Shown piece after piece: positions 31,276 through 42,198 of a DNA stretch of 64,000 bases (position 1 is the stretch's first letter; each line of letters opens with the position of its first letter). Both the position numbers and the translations under genes were made by a program. The notes under the pieces are model-generated. The model searched no databases and had not been told where the DNA came from. It worked only from the letters and a program-made list of their open reading frames with translations. This stretch comes from Meghimatium bilineatum. Its lineage: Eukaryota; Mollusca; Gastropoda; Stylommatophora; Philomycidae. Where the stretch lies: assembly GCA_034231615.1 (NCBI GenBank), contig CM067314.1, positions 12,310,881 through 12,374,880 on the forward strand, given 5' to 3'.

Positions 31276-32499
31276 TAACAGACGCATGGAGTAGAAAATG
31301 CAGTGTGACTAGTAGCTTTTCAGAAACATTAAATGAGTATGTCAAGTTTTACGTGGGCCATTTCTTTGTTTTAAATGTTAAATTAAACATTGAAACTGTA
31401 TACAGAAAGAGATATTTCAAATGTGATTTTGAATGTTGTACAACAGAGACATTTAGAGAAAGAGAAATTTTGTTGCATTTAATTTGTGCGACAGTTTCAG
31501 AATTTGATGTGAAATGAATTTATTAAACTAAAGAACAGAATTGATGATTGTGTTTGTCAGCAACTGTTTCTTGATGTTATCTGAAGTTTGGAACAGTCTG
31601 AAATTTAATTGTATATTTAGTATGAAGAGTTGAAAATTATCTGTCAATTATTGATACACAATAGTTTAGTTTTGTTGCATAGTGTGAGTCTGAATACGAT
31701 GACCCATATAGAAGGTTTAATTTATTTAACCGTTTCGCCCTTAGAGCGCAGCGGAGTCGCTTCTATGTGCTGACACCTGGAGCGCCGCGGAGTCGCTTTT
31801 TTTGGGCATAATGCCACAAGCTGGGTAATTTCTAATAGAGCGGACTGCAGCATCATTCTGTGGCAGCAGTGTCCCATAGACACAAGAGTTCGATGATGAT
31901 TGCAGAAATTATCTTGCATGCACAGTTGAGGCTTCTGGCCTACACAGTAAAGAATGAAAACACAGCTGACTAGAAATAATTACAAGAGCTATCCTGTTGG
32001 CTGATTCACTTTTACATTACTTGCTGTGCGTATATTTTGTCATCGGCCAATGAAAGGAAAAGATCAGTCAACAGGAATGACCAAATATCTACTCTCTTGT
32101 CGACTGCGATTCAAACGTCTAACCTACAAAATGGTTGGAAAATGGTTTAAAAAATGCCAATTGGAATACATAATTCTACTTGTTTGTATTGAAATGAACA
32201 AAGTTTATGCACTCCAGCAAGATAGAAATAAGTACTCCGGTTTCTGATCATGGCTGGGTTGTGACATAGAAGGAAGACAAAAATAACTATTGTCTTACAG
32301 TTTCACAATACACTGGAATTTCTGAATGAAAAAATTGGTAAACTAACAAAATATGTATGTAATAAACACAATATTTTTATATACAGTTATAAATATACAG
32401 TAAAAATAAAGTAATTTTTAACATATTGATTGTGAAGTTACAAATGTATGATTTATAAAAGGGTTGCAGTTTTTGTCTATTGGTTGTCAATCAACAAAA
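31276..32499. other. Intergenic, no gene recognised
   Basis: 31725-31830 contains a GC-rich block after TTAACCGTTTCGCCC with the repeated segment GAGCGC(A/C)GCGGAGTCGCTT. This could be another TTAA-targeted MITE end, but the other end is not seen. Confidence 0.4.
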
Positions 32500-32960
32500 C
32501 ATAGCCCTGAACTTGGGGTAGTTTCTGGAATGTGATGATCATGTGATGTGCCGGGTACAGTAGGCTGTCATTGATCTCCGCAACACTTTATCCGTTGTAC
32601 TGTTCCACTGCTGATTGCTATATGTCAGACTATCCAGTATTTTCTCCCTTTGATGCGTCTATTTCCCTCAGTTTTGCTTGTTGTAACATTGTATTCTATT
32701 CCTTCTCATGATGTAGTGATTAAGCATGTATTTTTTTTCTGATGTTAAGTAACTTTCCTTTGGTGTCAATCTCCTTTAGTACCCCTTCATTAGTTCTAGC
32801 TGCCCATTGGATTATCAGCATTACTTCACAGAAACACATCTCTGTTGTCTCTAGTTTCCCACGTTTATTATTTTTTCCACCACTATGTGCTTCCATGTGA
32901 CAAGTGGAACTATGTAAGAATGTAAACTGTGGAAATAAAAACCATACTTTCATAAAGCAA
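32500..32960 (-). mobile_element. RTE/BovB-like LINE C-terminal fragment
   Basis: The minus strand reads TTEMCFCEVMLIIQWAARTN then EGVLKEIDTKGKLLNIRKK, parallel to RRMLKI.W..R.TNEEVLKEIG in RTE elements. Broken frames then read ILDSLTYSNQQ and LRRSMTAYCTRH-like sequence. Dead copy. Confidence 0.65.
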
Positions 32961-33469
32961 ACAAGAATATGTTTCTAAAAGAATTAGACATTGGGGTGAG
33001 TTCTCCCACAGAAAAGTTTGTATTTGTTTCATTCTTTTATGAATTATGTGCAATGAGTTATTCTATACTTTTAGAAAATCAGATAGTAGCAGATAGGATT
33101 TGAACCACGTTTTTTCAGCTGACACTTATTTGCCTTAGAATTTGAATCCATACATTTTCCAAATTTGACCAATCTGTATATTTGACATATATGAAAAAAA
33201 TGTCAAGACTTCCAATATATACATTCTCAAGTTACTATGAATATGGACAGTCAATGAACACACACTGCACAGGTATATAAATTCCTTGAGGATCACAAAC
33301 ATTTAACACCAGTATACTAGTGACATCAGGCCTCAGCACTACAAGTACCATTAGGTTTACTTATATGCTGCTTTCTTATTTTTTTTCTACAAATCCTCAA
33401 TGCTTTCTAATTATTTTATGTTTATTATGTACAACTTGGGGGTTGCAGGTTCTCCAGAGCATTATCAAT

Positions 33470-33830
33470 TTACAGACCAGCAATCTAGAGCGATCTCCCA
33501 GTACCAACAGTGATCAGTGTTTGTAGATCTTTGAGATGTTGACAGCACCATCTTTAAAAAACTTGTATAAAATCGAACTCATAGAACTTTTGGAATTTTC
33601 CTAGTGTCATCATGAATGGTTTTTTTTTCTGAATGAATTTGAAAGCCCCAAGGTTATTTCAATAGCGAAATCATACTTAATATAGCCTGTGTGTGTATTT
33701 ACATTACTTACTATGTATAGAAAAAACTCAGCCTTCCAAAATTTCAGATTTTTCAAGAGTAATATTGATAACCCACATCGATAGACTTATGGGGGCGCTG
33801 ACAATTTTTTTTTTTTTGAGGAAAATTTTG
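33470..33830. mobile_element. MITE3 copy 2
   Basis: Diverged homologue of 13676-14000 with blocks AGCAATCTAGAGCG, CATCTTTAAAAAACTTGTAT, AAATCGAACTC, GCCCCAAGGTTATTTCAA and ATCGATAGACTTATGGGGGC. A T10 run follows. Confidence 0.5.
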
Positions 33831-34150
33831 GGCTGCATGCCCAGGGCAAGGGAAATAATCCCGCAAAAATAAAAGATGATTGTGCAAGAAAATTAATAAA
33901 TACAATTTGCAATCAATTTTTATGATTCAACGTCCAAAAAAACAGAAAAATGGAAACGGCATTGCTCTGTGAGCACATCTTTGTGAATGTCACGTAAGAC
34001 ATGTCATATGCGAAAGGAAGAAAATGAACACCCGTTTTATGTCGGCGACATTTACTTGTGTGAAAATATTTGCTGATAAATGTTCATATGAAAAGCAGTT
34101 CACCAGTAGACATCATTCTGTAACTTTCAACTTTCAATTCTGTAACTTAA
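33831..34150. other. Intergenic, no feature recognised
   Basis: AT-rich sequence without a recognised repeat. Confidence 0.35.
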
Positions 34151-34151
34151 C

Positions 34152-34640
34152 TTATTTCTTCTTCTTTCCTTCCTCTTTTGCCCTATACGGGTGTCGAGGG
34201 AGATACAATGTTCTTGTTCTCGCTTTTCTGGCAGCTTCAGATAATGTTATTTGGTGTTCGTGCAATATCTCTTTGATGTTGTCGATCCAGTGTACTGTAG
34301 GGTTGCCCTTAGCTCTTCTTTCTGCTTCTCCTCTCTTCGTATATGCTTTATAAACTAATGAATCACACGGCATTCTTTCAAGATGACCACACCATTGTAT
34401 CTGTTGGTTTTGTATGTATTGAAGAATTGATATGACACCCACTCTTTCTCTTATGACATCGTTTCTAATTCTGTCTCTTCTGGTCACTCCTGTGGCTTTT
34501 CTCAGACATCTCATCTCTGTTGTAACCAGTTGTCTCTTATGTTTTGTTGTTAATGACCATGTTTGACATTGGTAGCACAGGGTTGGAATGAAGATACTAT
34601 GGATAAGATGGTTCTCTTCCCCCCCCCCCCCCCCCCCGTT
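34152..34640 (-). mobile_element. LINE-D 3' end with a largely intact C-terminal frame
   Basis: The minus frame reads [55 protein letters not shown], then WCGHLERMP and VHWIDNIKEILHEH. This is the post-RT C-terminus of a LINE with R.RIRN...R..V motifs, uninterrupted for about 150 residues. The 3' end is GGAAAGAAGAAGAAATAAG. A G17 tract (C17 on +, 34620-34637) bounds it upstream. The intact frame suggests a fairly young insertion. Confidence 0.78.
34620..34637. repeat. Poly-C/poly-G tract, about 18 bp
   Basis: Uninterrupted C run on the + strand; a likely site of sequencing or length uncertainty. Confidence 0.9.
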
Positions 34641-34894
34641 TTCCTCTTGTTTTTTTCTTGTTTTTTTAAGCATTGCCACTATAACGGATAAAAAGGGGTT
34701 AGCAAAAAAATGGTGACTTAACTTAATATAAACACATAAGCCTAGTTTACATATAGATAGCATTATATATCAGGTGAAACAGGTTTCAAAAAAAGGATCT
34801 TGTTTTTCATGATCAGCATTAAGAGAAACATGCTGTACCAACTAGTCATACGAGCTTGTGCAGTCATATCTGATAAGACCTGACATAGATCTCC

Positions 34895-34962
34895 ATAGCA
34901 TGGCGATTAAGCTTTTCTTCTTGTTCTAAGAATGGGTTCGAATCCAGCTTGTGGCATCATGT
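34895..34962 (+). other. tRNA-like / SINE-head remnant with Pol III B-box
   Basis: GGTTCGAATCC at 34936-34946 is an exact Pol III B-box. Upstream, GCATGGCGATTAAGC at about 34899-34912 resembles the A-box/D-arm of a tRNA-derived SINE. The A-B spacing is short and no acceptor stem forms, so this is not a functional tRNA gene. Confidence 0.4.
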
Positions 34963-35307
34963 TGAGATCCCGGAAGATTATCGCTTGAAGTTACATGCTA
35001 TGAGTGGTACTCTTGGCAGGTGGCTCGCAGCTTCGTTGAGAAAGACGAAGTAAATATGAGGAATCCGAATAGGCTAGAAAATTGAACTAAGACTTGTAAA
35101 AGTTTCTATAACATCAGTGAGGCTTATTGGCAATATGATACTAATTCTGTGCATTTTTTTGACCATCAGCATGCTACAAGTGATATAATCAGTATCATTC
35201 CTGAGAAAGAAAAACCGCATACGGTAATAACAATCTGAAAGAGCTGCATCATGGGTATTGTCAACTTTGATGTGTATGGAAAATTAAAGAGTTAATGAGC
35301 TTGATGA

Positions 35308-35502
35308 AAAGGAAGGAGAGTGTCTACAGGAAGAAGAGAGTGTCTACAGGAAGAAGAGAATGTCTACAGGAAGAAGAGAGTGTCTACAGGAAGAAGAGAG
35401 TGTCTACAGGAAGAAGAGAGTGTCTACAGGAAGAAGAGAATGTCTACAGGAAGAAGAGAGTGTCTACAGGAAGAAGAGAATGTCTACAGGAAGAAGAGAA
35501 AT
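35308..35502. repeat. 20-bp minisatellite (TGTCTACAGGAAGAAGAGAG)
   Basis: Ten units of exactly 20 bp differing only at AGAGAG/AGAGAA. Frames encoding VYRKKRVSTGRRECLQEEE are a by-product of the repeat. Confidence 0.96.
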
Positions 35503-35639
35503 CACACACATAAACTGAAATCCTTGTATAGCACATCCTTTTATAATAAATGTCCCTTTTTAACACTTGAAAATCCTGATTTATATTTACTCTTTATTGT
35601 TTATACCACATGCAGAAAATTTGTAATTACATACATATT

Positions 35640-35690
35640 TTGTCAGTCCTGACCACGTTATAATTGGATTTGATTGGAAAAGAAGAGAGG
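35640..35690 (-). mobile_element. pogo/Tigger-like terminal fragment
   Basis: In reverse: AATCCAATTATAACGTGGTC then AGGACTGACAAAATATGTATG. It matches 40670-40720 and the ends within the intron-8 satellite. Confidence 0.5.
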
Positions 35691-35904
35691 TATACAAACC
35701 ATAATAAGTGAAAATAATTGTATAAAAGATGCCTGCTAGTTGGTTACAATAGACTGAATAAATGCATTCACAATATGACAGTCTCACCAGTATTACACTT
35801 GTGAAACAGACTTCTGAGCAGTCCTGTACAACCCTCTCCTGTATGATTTTAAAGACATTGACCTGAAACCAAAGACAGCTGTAGAGTTCATCTTCAGGAG
35901 TTTG

Positions 35905-36377
35905 ACAGTGTAAACATCTAGAGAACTTGTCTGACAGTGTAAGCATCTAGAGGACTTGTCTGACAATGTAAACATCTAGAGGACTTGTCTGACAGCGTAA
36001 ACATCTAGAGGACTTGTCTGACAGTGTAAACATCTAGAGGACTTGTCTGACAGTGTAAACATCTAGAGGACTTGTCTGACAGCGTAAACATCTAGAGGAC
36101 TTGTCTGACAGTGTAAACATCTAGAGGACTTGTCTGACAATGTAAACATCTAGAGGACTTGTCTGACAGCGTAAACATCTAGAGGACTTGTCTGACAGTG
36201 TAAACATCTAGAGGACTTGTCTGACAGTGTAAACATCTAGAGAACTTGTCTGACAGCGTAAACATCTAGAGGACTTGTCTGACAGTGTAAACATCTAGAG
36301 GACTTGTCTGACAGTGTAAACATCTAGAGGACTTGTCTGACAGTGTAAACATCTAGAGGACTTGTCTGACGGTGTAG
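35905..36377. repeat. 29-bp minisatellite (GACTTGTCTGACAGTGTAAA...)
   Basis: About 16 units of 29 bp with minor variants (ACAGTG/ACAGCG/ACAATG, GGACTT/GAACTT) whose order repeats, suggesting multi-unit duplication. The array stops 6 bp before a MITE2 copy. Confidence 0.95.
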
Positions 36378-36382
36378 GATAG

Positions 36383-36606
36383 TGAACCCCTTAGTTGCGG
36401 AGATATTTTTAAGAATACGATGAAAAGCCACGGCCATTTTTCAGAGATCGTCCTCTTCTTAGTTTCCCAGGGAAAAAATCTGTCTAGAAGCTTATAATAA
36501 AGCATACATAAGAATTCTTTCCCTGGCAAACTAAGTAAAAAAAAAGATCTCTGCAAAATGGCGACAACCCCCTCATCATATCCTTGAGATCTCTGCAGCT
36601 AAGGGG
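36383..36606. mobile_element. MITE2 copy 3
   Basis: Same fold-back layout as 19703-19934: CCCCTTAGTTGCGGAGATAT, TTCTTAGTTTCCCAGGGAA, a loop with AAGCATACATAAG, then the inverse arm ending AGCTAAGGGG. The TTAA flanks have decayed to TGAA and ATAG. Confidence 0.8.
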
Positions 36607-36677
36607 ATAGCAAAAAAATAAAGTACAATGTTCGTTACCTATTCAGTGATTTCATCTGATAGCCATTTTATTAATTC

Positions 36678-36990
36678 ATGTCAAAGAAGCAAGTCTTAGT
36701 GCAGAAGATCACTCATTTTGTCCCCGGACACATGAGTGTAGAGGGAGTTGATCGAGCCAATAAGTTACCTGTAGCTAGCGTTACCACTATAACGGATAAT
36801 AGGCCTATGAACCGAGCAGACATACTGAGTGTTATTTGTGAATTCGCACAATCGGAGGATTTTGAGGTATATGAGCACGGGTCAGTATAGAGGATATGAG
36901 AATTGGGAGTGAAGATAGGTGTGGCCTGGAGGGAACACCTAAGAAAAAATTCAAAAAGAGCCGGGCATCAGCTGTTACACTATGAGAGAT
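36678..36990 (+). mobile_element. RNase H-type LINE fragment (LINE-E)
   Basis: Reads ITHFVPGHMSVEGVDRANKL then PVASVTTITDNRPMNRADIL. This is an RNase H C-terminal motif (VPGH..VEG.DRA.KL) followed by a downstream region (RADIL...ELGVK.G.AW.EH) that also occurs, intact, at 55554-55870. Stops after residue 70 show decay. Confidence 0.7.
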
Positions 36991-37015
36991 GTACTTAACA
37001 GGAGATCTGAGCACT

Positions 37016-37660
37016 TATGAACATGTGAAAGTGATAATCAACGTACTGAAATCTTAATTTTAAAAAAAAGGTTCATTTAAGGGAATGACCGCATATTAAC
37101 GGAACAAATCCATATATTATTTAATGAAATGAACTTTTGCTAAAGACACATAAACCACCACATCTAATCCTGGGGTGGGGGGGGATCAATTCATTGACAG
37201 CAGAAATTGTGACTTTTTAGTCTGAGTCACAGAAGCTGTATGAAATTACACATAATCTTGGAATGTGGCCAGTAATTCCTGTAATGAACCCAAAAAAAGT
37301 ATGTGAAGTGATGGGCTAGATAGCGGGCACAGTAATAATTGAGCCACTACTGCTCCATCAATGTAAGGTAATATTGCATGAAACTTAACAACAATAGTAC
37401 TTACATAAAACACAGGTCTTTAGAAAGTTCCACTTAGACATGATGGACTATCATGGTGTTACTACTCCATCAATAGGTTAATAGTGACATTGTATCTTCA
37501 AAATTTATTGTTTGGATTTCCAGGAAAATCCTGAGCAATGAAGCTTGTGTTTATTATATACATTTTGGGAGAGAGATTTCCTGAGTTCTTTCATACAGTT
37601 CTTTCAAGAGTAATGACTCCAAACTTCGAATTTTGCAATGCTGTAAGAAGTCTCAGATGG
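37016..37660. other. Intergenic, no feature recognised
   Basis: Contains an 11-bp G-rich run near 37175. No gene. Confidence 0.35.
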
Positions 37661-37663
37661 GGT

Positions 37664-37915
37664 CTGTATAAATTTGTATGTCCCTACTCAGATGGGATCT
37701 TAGAAGTCCCTACTCAGATGGAATCTTAGAAGTCCCTACTCAGATGGGATCTTAGAAGTCCCTACTCAGATGGGATCTTAGAAGTCCCTACTCAGATGGG
37801 ATCTTAGAAGTCCCTTCTCAGATGGGATCTTAGAAGTCCCTACTCAGATGGGATCTTAGAAGTCCCTACTCAGATGGGATCTTAGAAGTCCCTACTCAGA
37901 TGGGATGTGAGAATT
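37664..37915. repeat. 26-bp minisatellite (AGTCCCTACTCAGATGGGAT...)
   Basis: About nine units of 26 bp with single substitutions. Flanking half-units (AAGTCTCAGATGGGGTCTGT; GAATTCCCGACTCATATGAT) show the ancestral single copy. Confidence 0.95.
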
Positions 37916-38875
37916 CCCGACTCATATGATTTCCACTTCCACCAATTTCTTTAAGAAAGGCAAAAATCTTATGAAAATAGTTATTACACATAAAAATGGG
38001 CGGATAACATTTAGAAAGCATACAGGAGCATAGATATGACTATGCAAGGGGGGAAAGGAATAGGGTTATACTGTGAGGACGGTTTCCACTTTGCTGGGGG
38101 GATGATTGGGGAACTGCGAAATAGGCTAGTAGGGATGTTGATACTTTTTTAATACTAATTTCTGAGTAAGAAATGTCTGCAGGACAGGACAGAGATCATG
38201 TGAGTAATGAAGAGATTACAAGAACTGTTGGAACGAATGTCTGATCAAATATATTGATGAACAGACTGAAATCTTTTGGGAACTAAATGATAATGAACCC
38301 ATACTGACCAGCAGCTAAAGCATACATCATTAGATTGGAAAAAGCTAGACAAAGACAATGAGGAAGGTCCATTGAAAAAGTTATAGATATCCTGATGAAT
38401 CAATATTAGGGCATATCAAGCAACCAAACGTTCCATAACCCGAATACCGACTGCCATTCAATCCTGCAATGCCTCACAGCAAAAGCAGAGAAAAGACGAT
38501 AGAAAAGTGTCTGGGGAGGGGGAAGGCGTTTGGATCATAGACAACAGCATGTAAACATCCAACATGAAAGTCTGCATCCATCTAGCAGTGCCAATGTTAG
38601 CCTAATTTTGACCACACATTTTGACATCTCATATGACTGCATTACTTCAATATTACCATTACAATTCCTTAGTGAATTTTGGAATGATAATATTGACATA
38701 TTAGCAATTATTTTCACATGAAAGCATGGAAAGGCTAATTCTTGATGGCAGAGCTCCAGAAGGAGAAGAAGAGGACAAAGAAGATGGTTAACCAACGATA
38801 TCTTCTTCGTTGTACGCCTTGCGGTGGACCCTCTGAAAGCATTCAGCTGATCGTCCTGAGAAGGATGTATGAGGG
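37916..38875. other. Intergenic, no gene recognised
   Basis: Short frames only (longest 125 residues on minus at 38535-38912) without recognisable domain. Confidence 0.35.
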
Positions 38876-38879
38876 TCAT

Positions 38880-39190
38880 CTGCGTTGTGTCATGTTTTAC
38901 AGAAATCTGCATTATCTACGCCTTTCGACCTGACACATCCGTCTTCAGCCAGCATTTTTTTGGGCCGGGTTGGCATTCCCGTATCTTCGATCCCTAGTAC
39001 TTGGCCAGGCTACAACAGGGTTGCTGTACTCCTGTTTCCAGGCCCACTGGAAAGTGTGCTGAGGGTCTTGGCCAGCTGTGGTTCGCTGACCCTGATGCTC
39101 GACCAGCTATGGATCGCCGGCCTGTGCACTCTGGTATGCATGTCATCTCTGGGCCCAACCAACGATATGAAAGTGTATGAACACATCCCT
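38880..39190 (-). mobile_element. SINE3: shared SINE 3' half joined to a different 5' body
   Basis: 38885-38955 in reverse holds the SINE1/2 block (GAAGACGGATGTGTCAGGTC, GATAATGCAGATTTCTGTAA). The sequence beyond it (GGGCCGGGTTGGCATTC..., CCAGGCCCACTGG) is unlike either SINE1 or SINE2 and is notably GC-rich. Boundaries are uncertain because no TSD is evident. Confidence 0.45.
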
Positions 39191-40330
39191 AGCAAATGTA
39201 TGCCTGCTCCTCTGGGACAGAGAAGCGCTCAGAATGTTCACGATGAAGACAATGTTCTGTAAAAAGTACTTTGTTCGATAGCGAATTTTGTACACGTGTA
39301 ACATTTAGTGTGTAAGAAAATATATATGTGTGTCCATGGACATTATAGTCAGAATACATTCTCTATTCTTTGCTATCATTTGTGACTTAAAAGTAATACT
39401 GTATACAATTTTTGTTTCATTTAGGCTCTTATCAAGAACTCTTAAAAATTGAGTGATTATTGTGATTACTTGTGTTACGAGCTGTCTTATTTCGGTGAAA
39501 CATGAAATAGGAAGTGATAATGTGCACAGTTTTTGTGAGTGATTGAAAAACATGATTTCTGTTTGATGTATTTGATGCATCAGATGATTTCTCATTGGAT
39601 GAGTTTTGGAGCATAGTTTGTGGTTGAATATTGACATGGCTTAATGTTATTTGATACGAGATATGGGGATCTTATTTTCATGCATTGTTCTCATTGGTTG
39701 GTTTTAATGAATATTTCCATTGGTGGATTTTTAAGACAGTTTTAATTGGTAGAATTTCATGTCTTCATATTTCACACTGAATTGAAATTCATAATCATCA
39801 TGTGCCTATCTTGCTGAAATGGGTGATCATAAAACTCTGAAAAATACAGGTAATGTTTTTGCAAGAGACTTATTTGACAATTTGCTTTTCAGTTCTCAAT
39901 TGATGTAAAAAAACTGTTAACCACATTGTTTTCTTGCAAGAAAATGGTTTTGTCTGCATCACACTTTACTCTTGCCTGAACTGAATGCGCTACTGTTTCT
40001 CATTTACATATGGAATCGCTAAATTTTCTAATAAAATACATTAATATATCTGCTTGAATTTTTTTCCTTAATAAGTTTCTTGATATTTTTTAATTACCTG
40101 AAATGATTTTTTTTTGGGGCGAATAATATTTATTAAAATAGTTTGATGTTTTTTTGGTTTTAAATTTGTATGAGTTGACCTCGTTAATGTTTGTTAAAAT
40201 ATTGCTTTGCCTTGTCCATAAATGTTTTGAAATGTTTCTGATTAAGAGTTTGTTGTCCTGCAATACATTCTTATTTTTGGTGAATGAGTAATTTAAGAGG
40301 AATACGTTTTAGTTTTAATACAGCGGCTTT
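39191..40330. other. Intergenic, AT-rich
   Basis: No recognised element. 39630-39750 has three degenerate repeats of a TCATTGGTTGG/TTTTAATG theme. Confidence 0.35.
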
Positions 40331-40334
40331 TAAA

Positions 40335-40700
40335 CTTTGGTGCAATTTTTTATGGGTGTTCATGAGATATATAGACAAATCCTATTATAACAATTTTAGT
40401 GTTCATGAGATATATAGACAAATCCTATTATAACAACTTGAGTGTTCATGAGATATATAGACAAATCCTATTATAACAACTTGAGTGTTCATGAGATATA
40501 TAGACAAATCCTATTATAACAACTTGAGTGTTCATGAGATATATAGACAAATCCTATTATAACAAGTTTAGTGTTCATGAGATATATAGACAAATCCTAT
40601 TATAACAAGTTTAGTGTTCATGAGATATATAGACAAATCCTATTATAACAACTTGAGTGTTCATGAGATACATAGACAAATCCTATTATAACAACTTGGT
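40335..40700. repeat. 43-bp minisatellite derived from a pogo-like terminus
   Basis: About eight 43-bp units, each GTGTTCATGAGATATATAGA then CAAATCCTATTATAACAACT. The last unit runs straight into GGTCTGGACTGACAAAATAT, i.e. the AATCC..TTATAACAACTTGGTC segment typical of the pogo/Tigger-like ends here. Confidence 0.93.
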
Positions 40701-41008
40701 CTGGACTGACAAAATATATTTATGTAATAACGGATATTTGCAATATACGTTATAAAGAATAAAAGATACCACCTCAGAGTGGAAGACATAGCCGATAGAC
40801 ATTACACTAAGCTGAAAACTGACGACTCCTGGGTATGAAAGAAAGCTCTGAGAAACTGCACGTAGGAATAAGAGCAAGTTGATTGCAATTACTAGGGATA
40901 GCAAAGAAATGACAAACAATAAAAGAAAAATATAATTGAAGATTTTGAAAAGTATTGTTAAATAAAGTTGTTATAAAAGGATTCGCTATAGAGGGATTCC
41001 ACTAATAA
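40660..41008. mobile_element. pogo/Tigger-like nonautonomous element (approximate bounds)
   Basis: The right end, in reverse, reads AGTGGAATCCCTCTATAGCG then AATCCTTTTATAACAACTTT. The left side has AAATCCTATTATAACAACTT. These resemble inverted subterminal repeats of Tc1/mariner-pogo elements. The interior has no transposase frame. The left terminus is obscured by the minisatellite. Confidence 0.55.
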
Positions 41009-41505
41009 CTTGGATGGCGTAAAATAGAATTTTTGCTATTTCTAAGTTTTACTGAAAGTTAACAGTTTACTGTGTATTGTAGTTTGGTTTAGTCACACTC
41101 CGACAGATCTGAAGATTAATACTTAAAGTCATCAAATTATTGTTTCAATGTTTGTTTCTTATGTAATCATTTTTACATTATTTGGTCCGTATAAGATGGG
41201 CCCCAGCAACAACTGGATAAAAGTGTTTTTATCATCTCGGTCCATACTGTCACACTAAGATAAAAAGTAAAACACTTCCTGATATAACCACAATAGACTC
41301 CGGTGTCAGGTTAAAAAGGTGTATCTAGGCTCATAGAGGCTTTAATTCCATAATAAACCTTTACCTGACACACAGGGGTTTACTACCGGGCCTGCCACAC
41401 AGGGGTTTACTATTTCTTCTATCTTCCTGCTAGTGATGAGATAACCTATTTTTGGTTGTTTGGTTTTTATGCCCTTACTGCTAAAAACAATTTCACTCTG
41501 AAATC
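41009..41505. other. Intergenic with a short inverted repeat
   Basis: 41300-41378 is a hairpin: GTGTCAGGTTAAAAAGG ... CCTTTACCTGACAC around a 40-bp loop, then CACACAGGGGTTTACTA twice. Possibly a tiny fold-back element. No gene. Confidence 0.5.
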
Positions 41506-41507
41506 AC

Positions 41508-41878
41508 CAAGCTCCAGTATGTGTCAAAATCCCACCCAAGCTCCAGTATGTGTCAAACATCCCATCCATGCTCCATTATGTGTCAAAATCCCACCCAAGC
41601 TCCAGTGTGTGTCAAACATCCCATCCATGCTCCATTATGTGTCAAAATCCCACCCAAGCTCCATTGTGTGTCAAACATCCCATCCATGCTCCATTATGTG
41701 TCAAAATCCCACCCAAGCTCCAGTATGTGTCAAAATCCCACCCAAGCTCCAGTGTGTGTCAAACATCCCATCCATGCTCCATTATGTGTCAAAATCCCAC
41801 CCATGCTCCAGTGTGTGTCAAACATCCCATCCATGCTCCATTATGTGTCAAACATCCCATCCAAGCTCCAGTATGTGA
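41508..41878. repeat. 29/30-bp alternating minisatellite
   Basis: Two unit types alternate: GCTCCAGTATGTGTCAAAAT + CCCACCCAA (29 bp) and GCTCCATTATGTGTCAAACA + TCCCATCCAT (30 bp). They form 59-bp dimers with about 12 monomers. Several overlapping 120-140-residue frames are by-products. The array resumes at 42126-42196 after a LINE insertion. Confidence 0.94.
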
Positions 41879-42124
41879 AATGATGAAAACTAACATGGTT
41901 TGGACATGTATGTAGACATGATTCCTTGTCAAAAACAAAACTGAAGGGAGCTGTCGAATAGGGAAGAAGCAGAGGAGGGTAAATAAAGGCATGGACAGAC
42001 AAGATATGTCCACACTCATCCGCATCGCTGAGGATAGAATTAACTGGAGGACTCTGTGTACTGAATCATCCAATGTGGTACCCCTACGACCCTGAAGGGT
42101 TATGGTTTTATTGATTGATTGATT
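41879..42124 (+). mobile_element. LINE-C 3' end with (TTGA)n tail, inserted in the minisatellite
   Basis: Reads KLTWFGHVCRHDSLSKTKLK then GAVE, GRSRGG, KAWTDKICPHSSASLRIELT and YDPEGLWFY, then TTGATTGATTGATTGAT. This is the C-terminus of the RTE-X-like family (WFGHV.RHDSLSKT.LQG), with two stops. The short tetranucleotide tail is typical of RTE-type LINEs. Minisatellite units lie on both sides. Confidence 0.8.
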
Positions 42125-42125
42125 G

Positions 42126-42196
42126 ATGTGTCAAATATCCCATCCATGCTCCAGCATGTATCAAATGTATCCATGCTCCAGTATGTGTCAAACCAG
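42126..42196. repeat. Resumed 29/30-bp minisatellite, diverged units
   Basis: TGTGTCAAATATCCCATCCA + TGCTCCAGCATG and two further diverged units, continuous in register with 41508-41878. Confidence 0.85.
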
Positions 42197-42198
42197 TA

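Noticed and set aside
34152..34763. 203-residue minus frame as a host gene
   Set aside because: It contains LINE C-terminal motifs shared with 48479-48975 and 3990-4080; the N-terminal part is translated poly-G and flank.
34899..34962. A functional tRNA gene
   Set aside because: Only the B-box is intact; the A-B spacing is short and no acceptor or anticodon stem forms.
38885..39262. 125-residue + frame as a gene
   Set aside because: It overlaps the SINE3-type repeat in reverse orientation and has no start or splice context.
41456..41915. Three overlapping 120-140-residue + strand frames rich in Cys/Pro/Ser
   Set aside because: Produced by the 29/30-bp minisatellite; no splice context or conserved domain.
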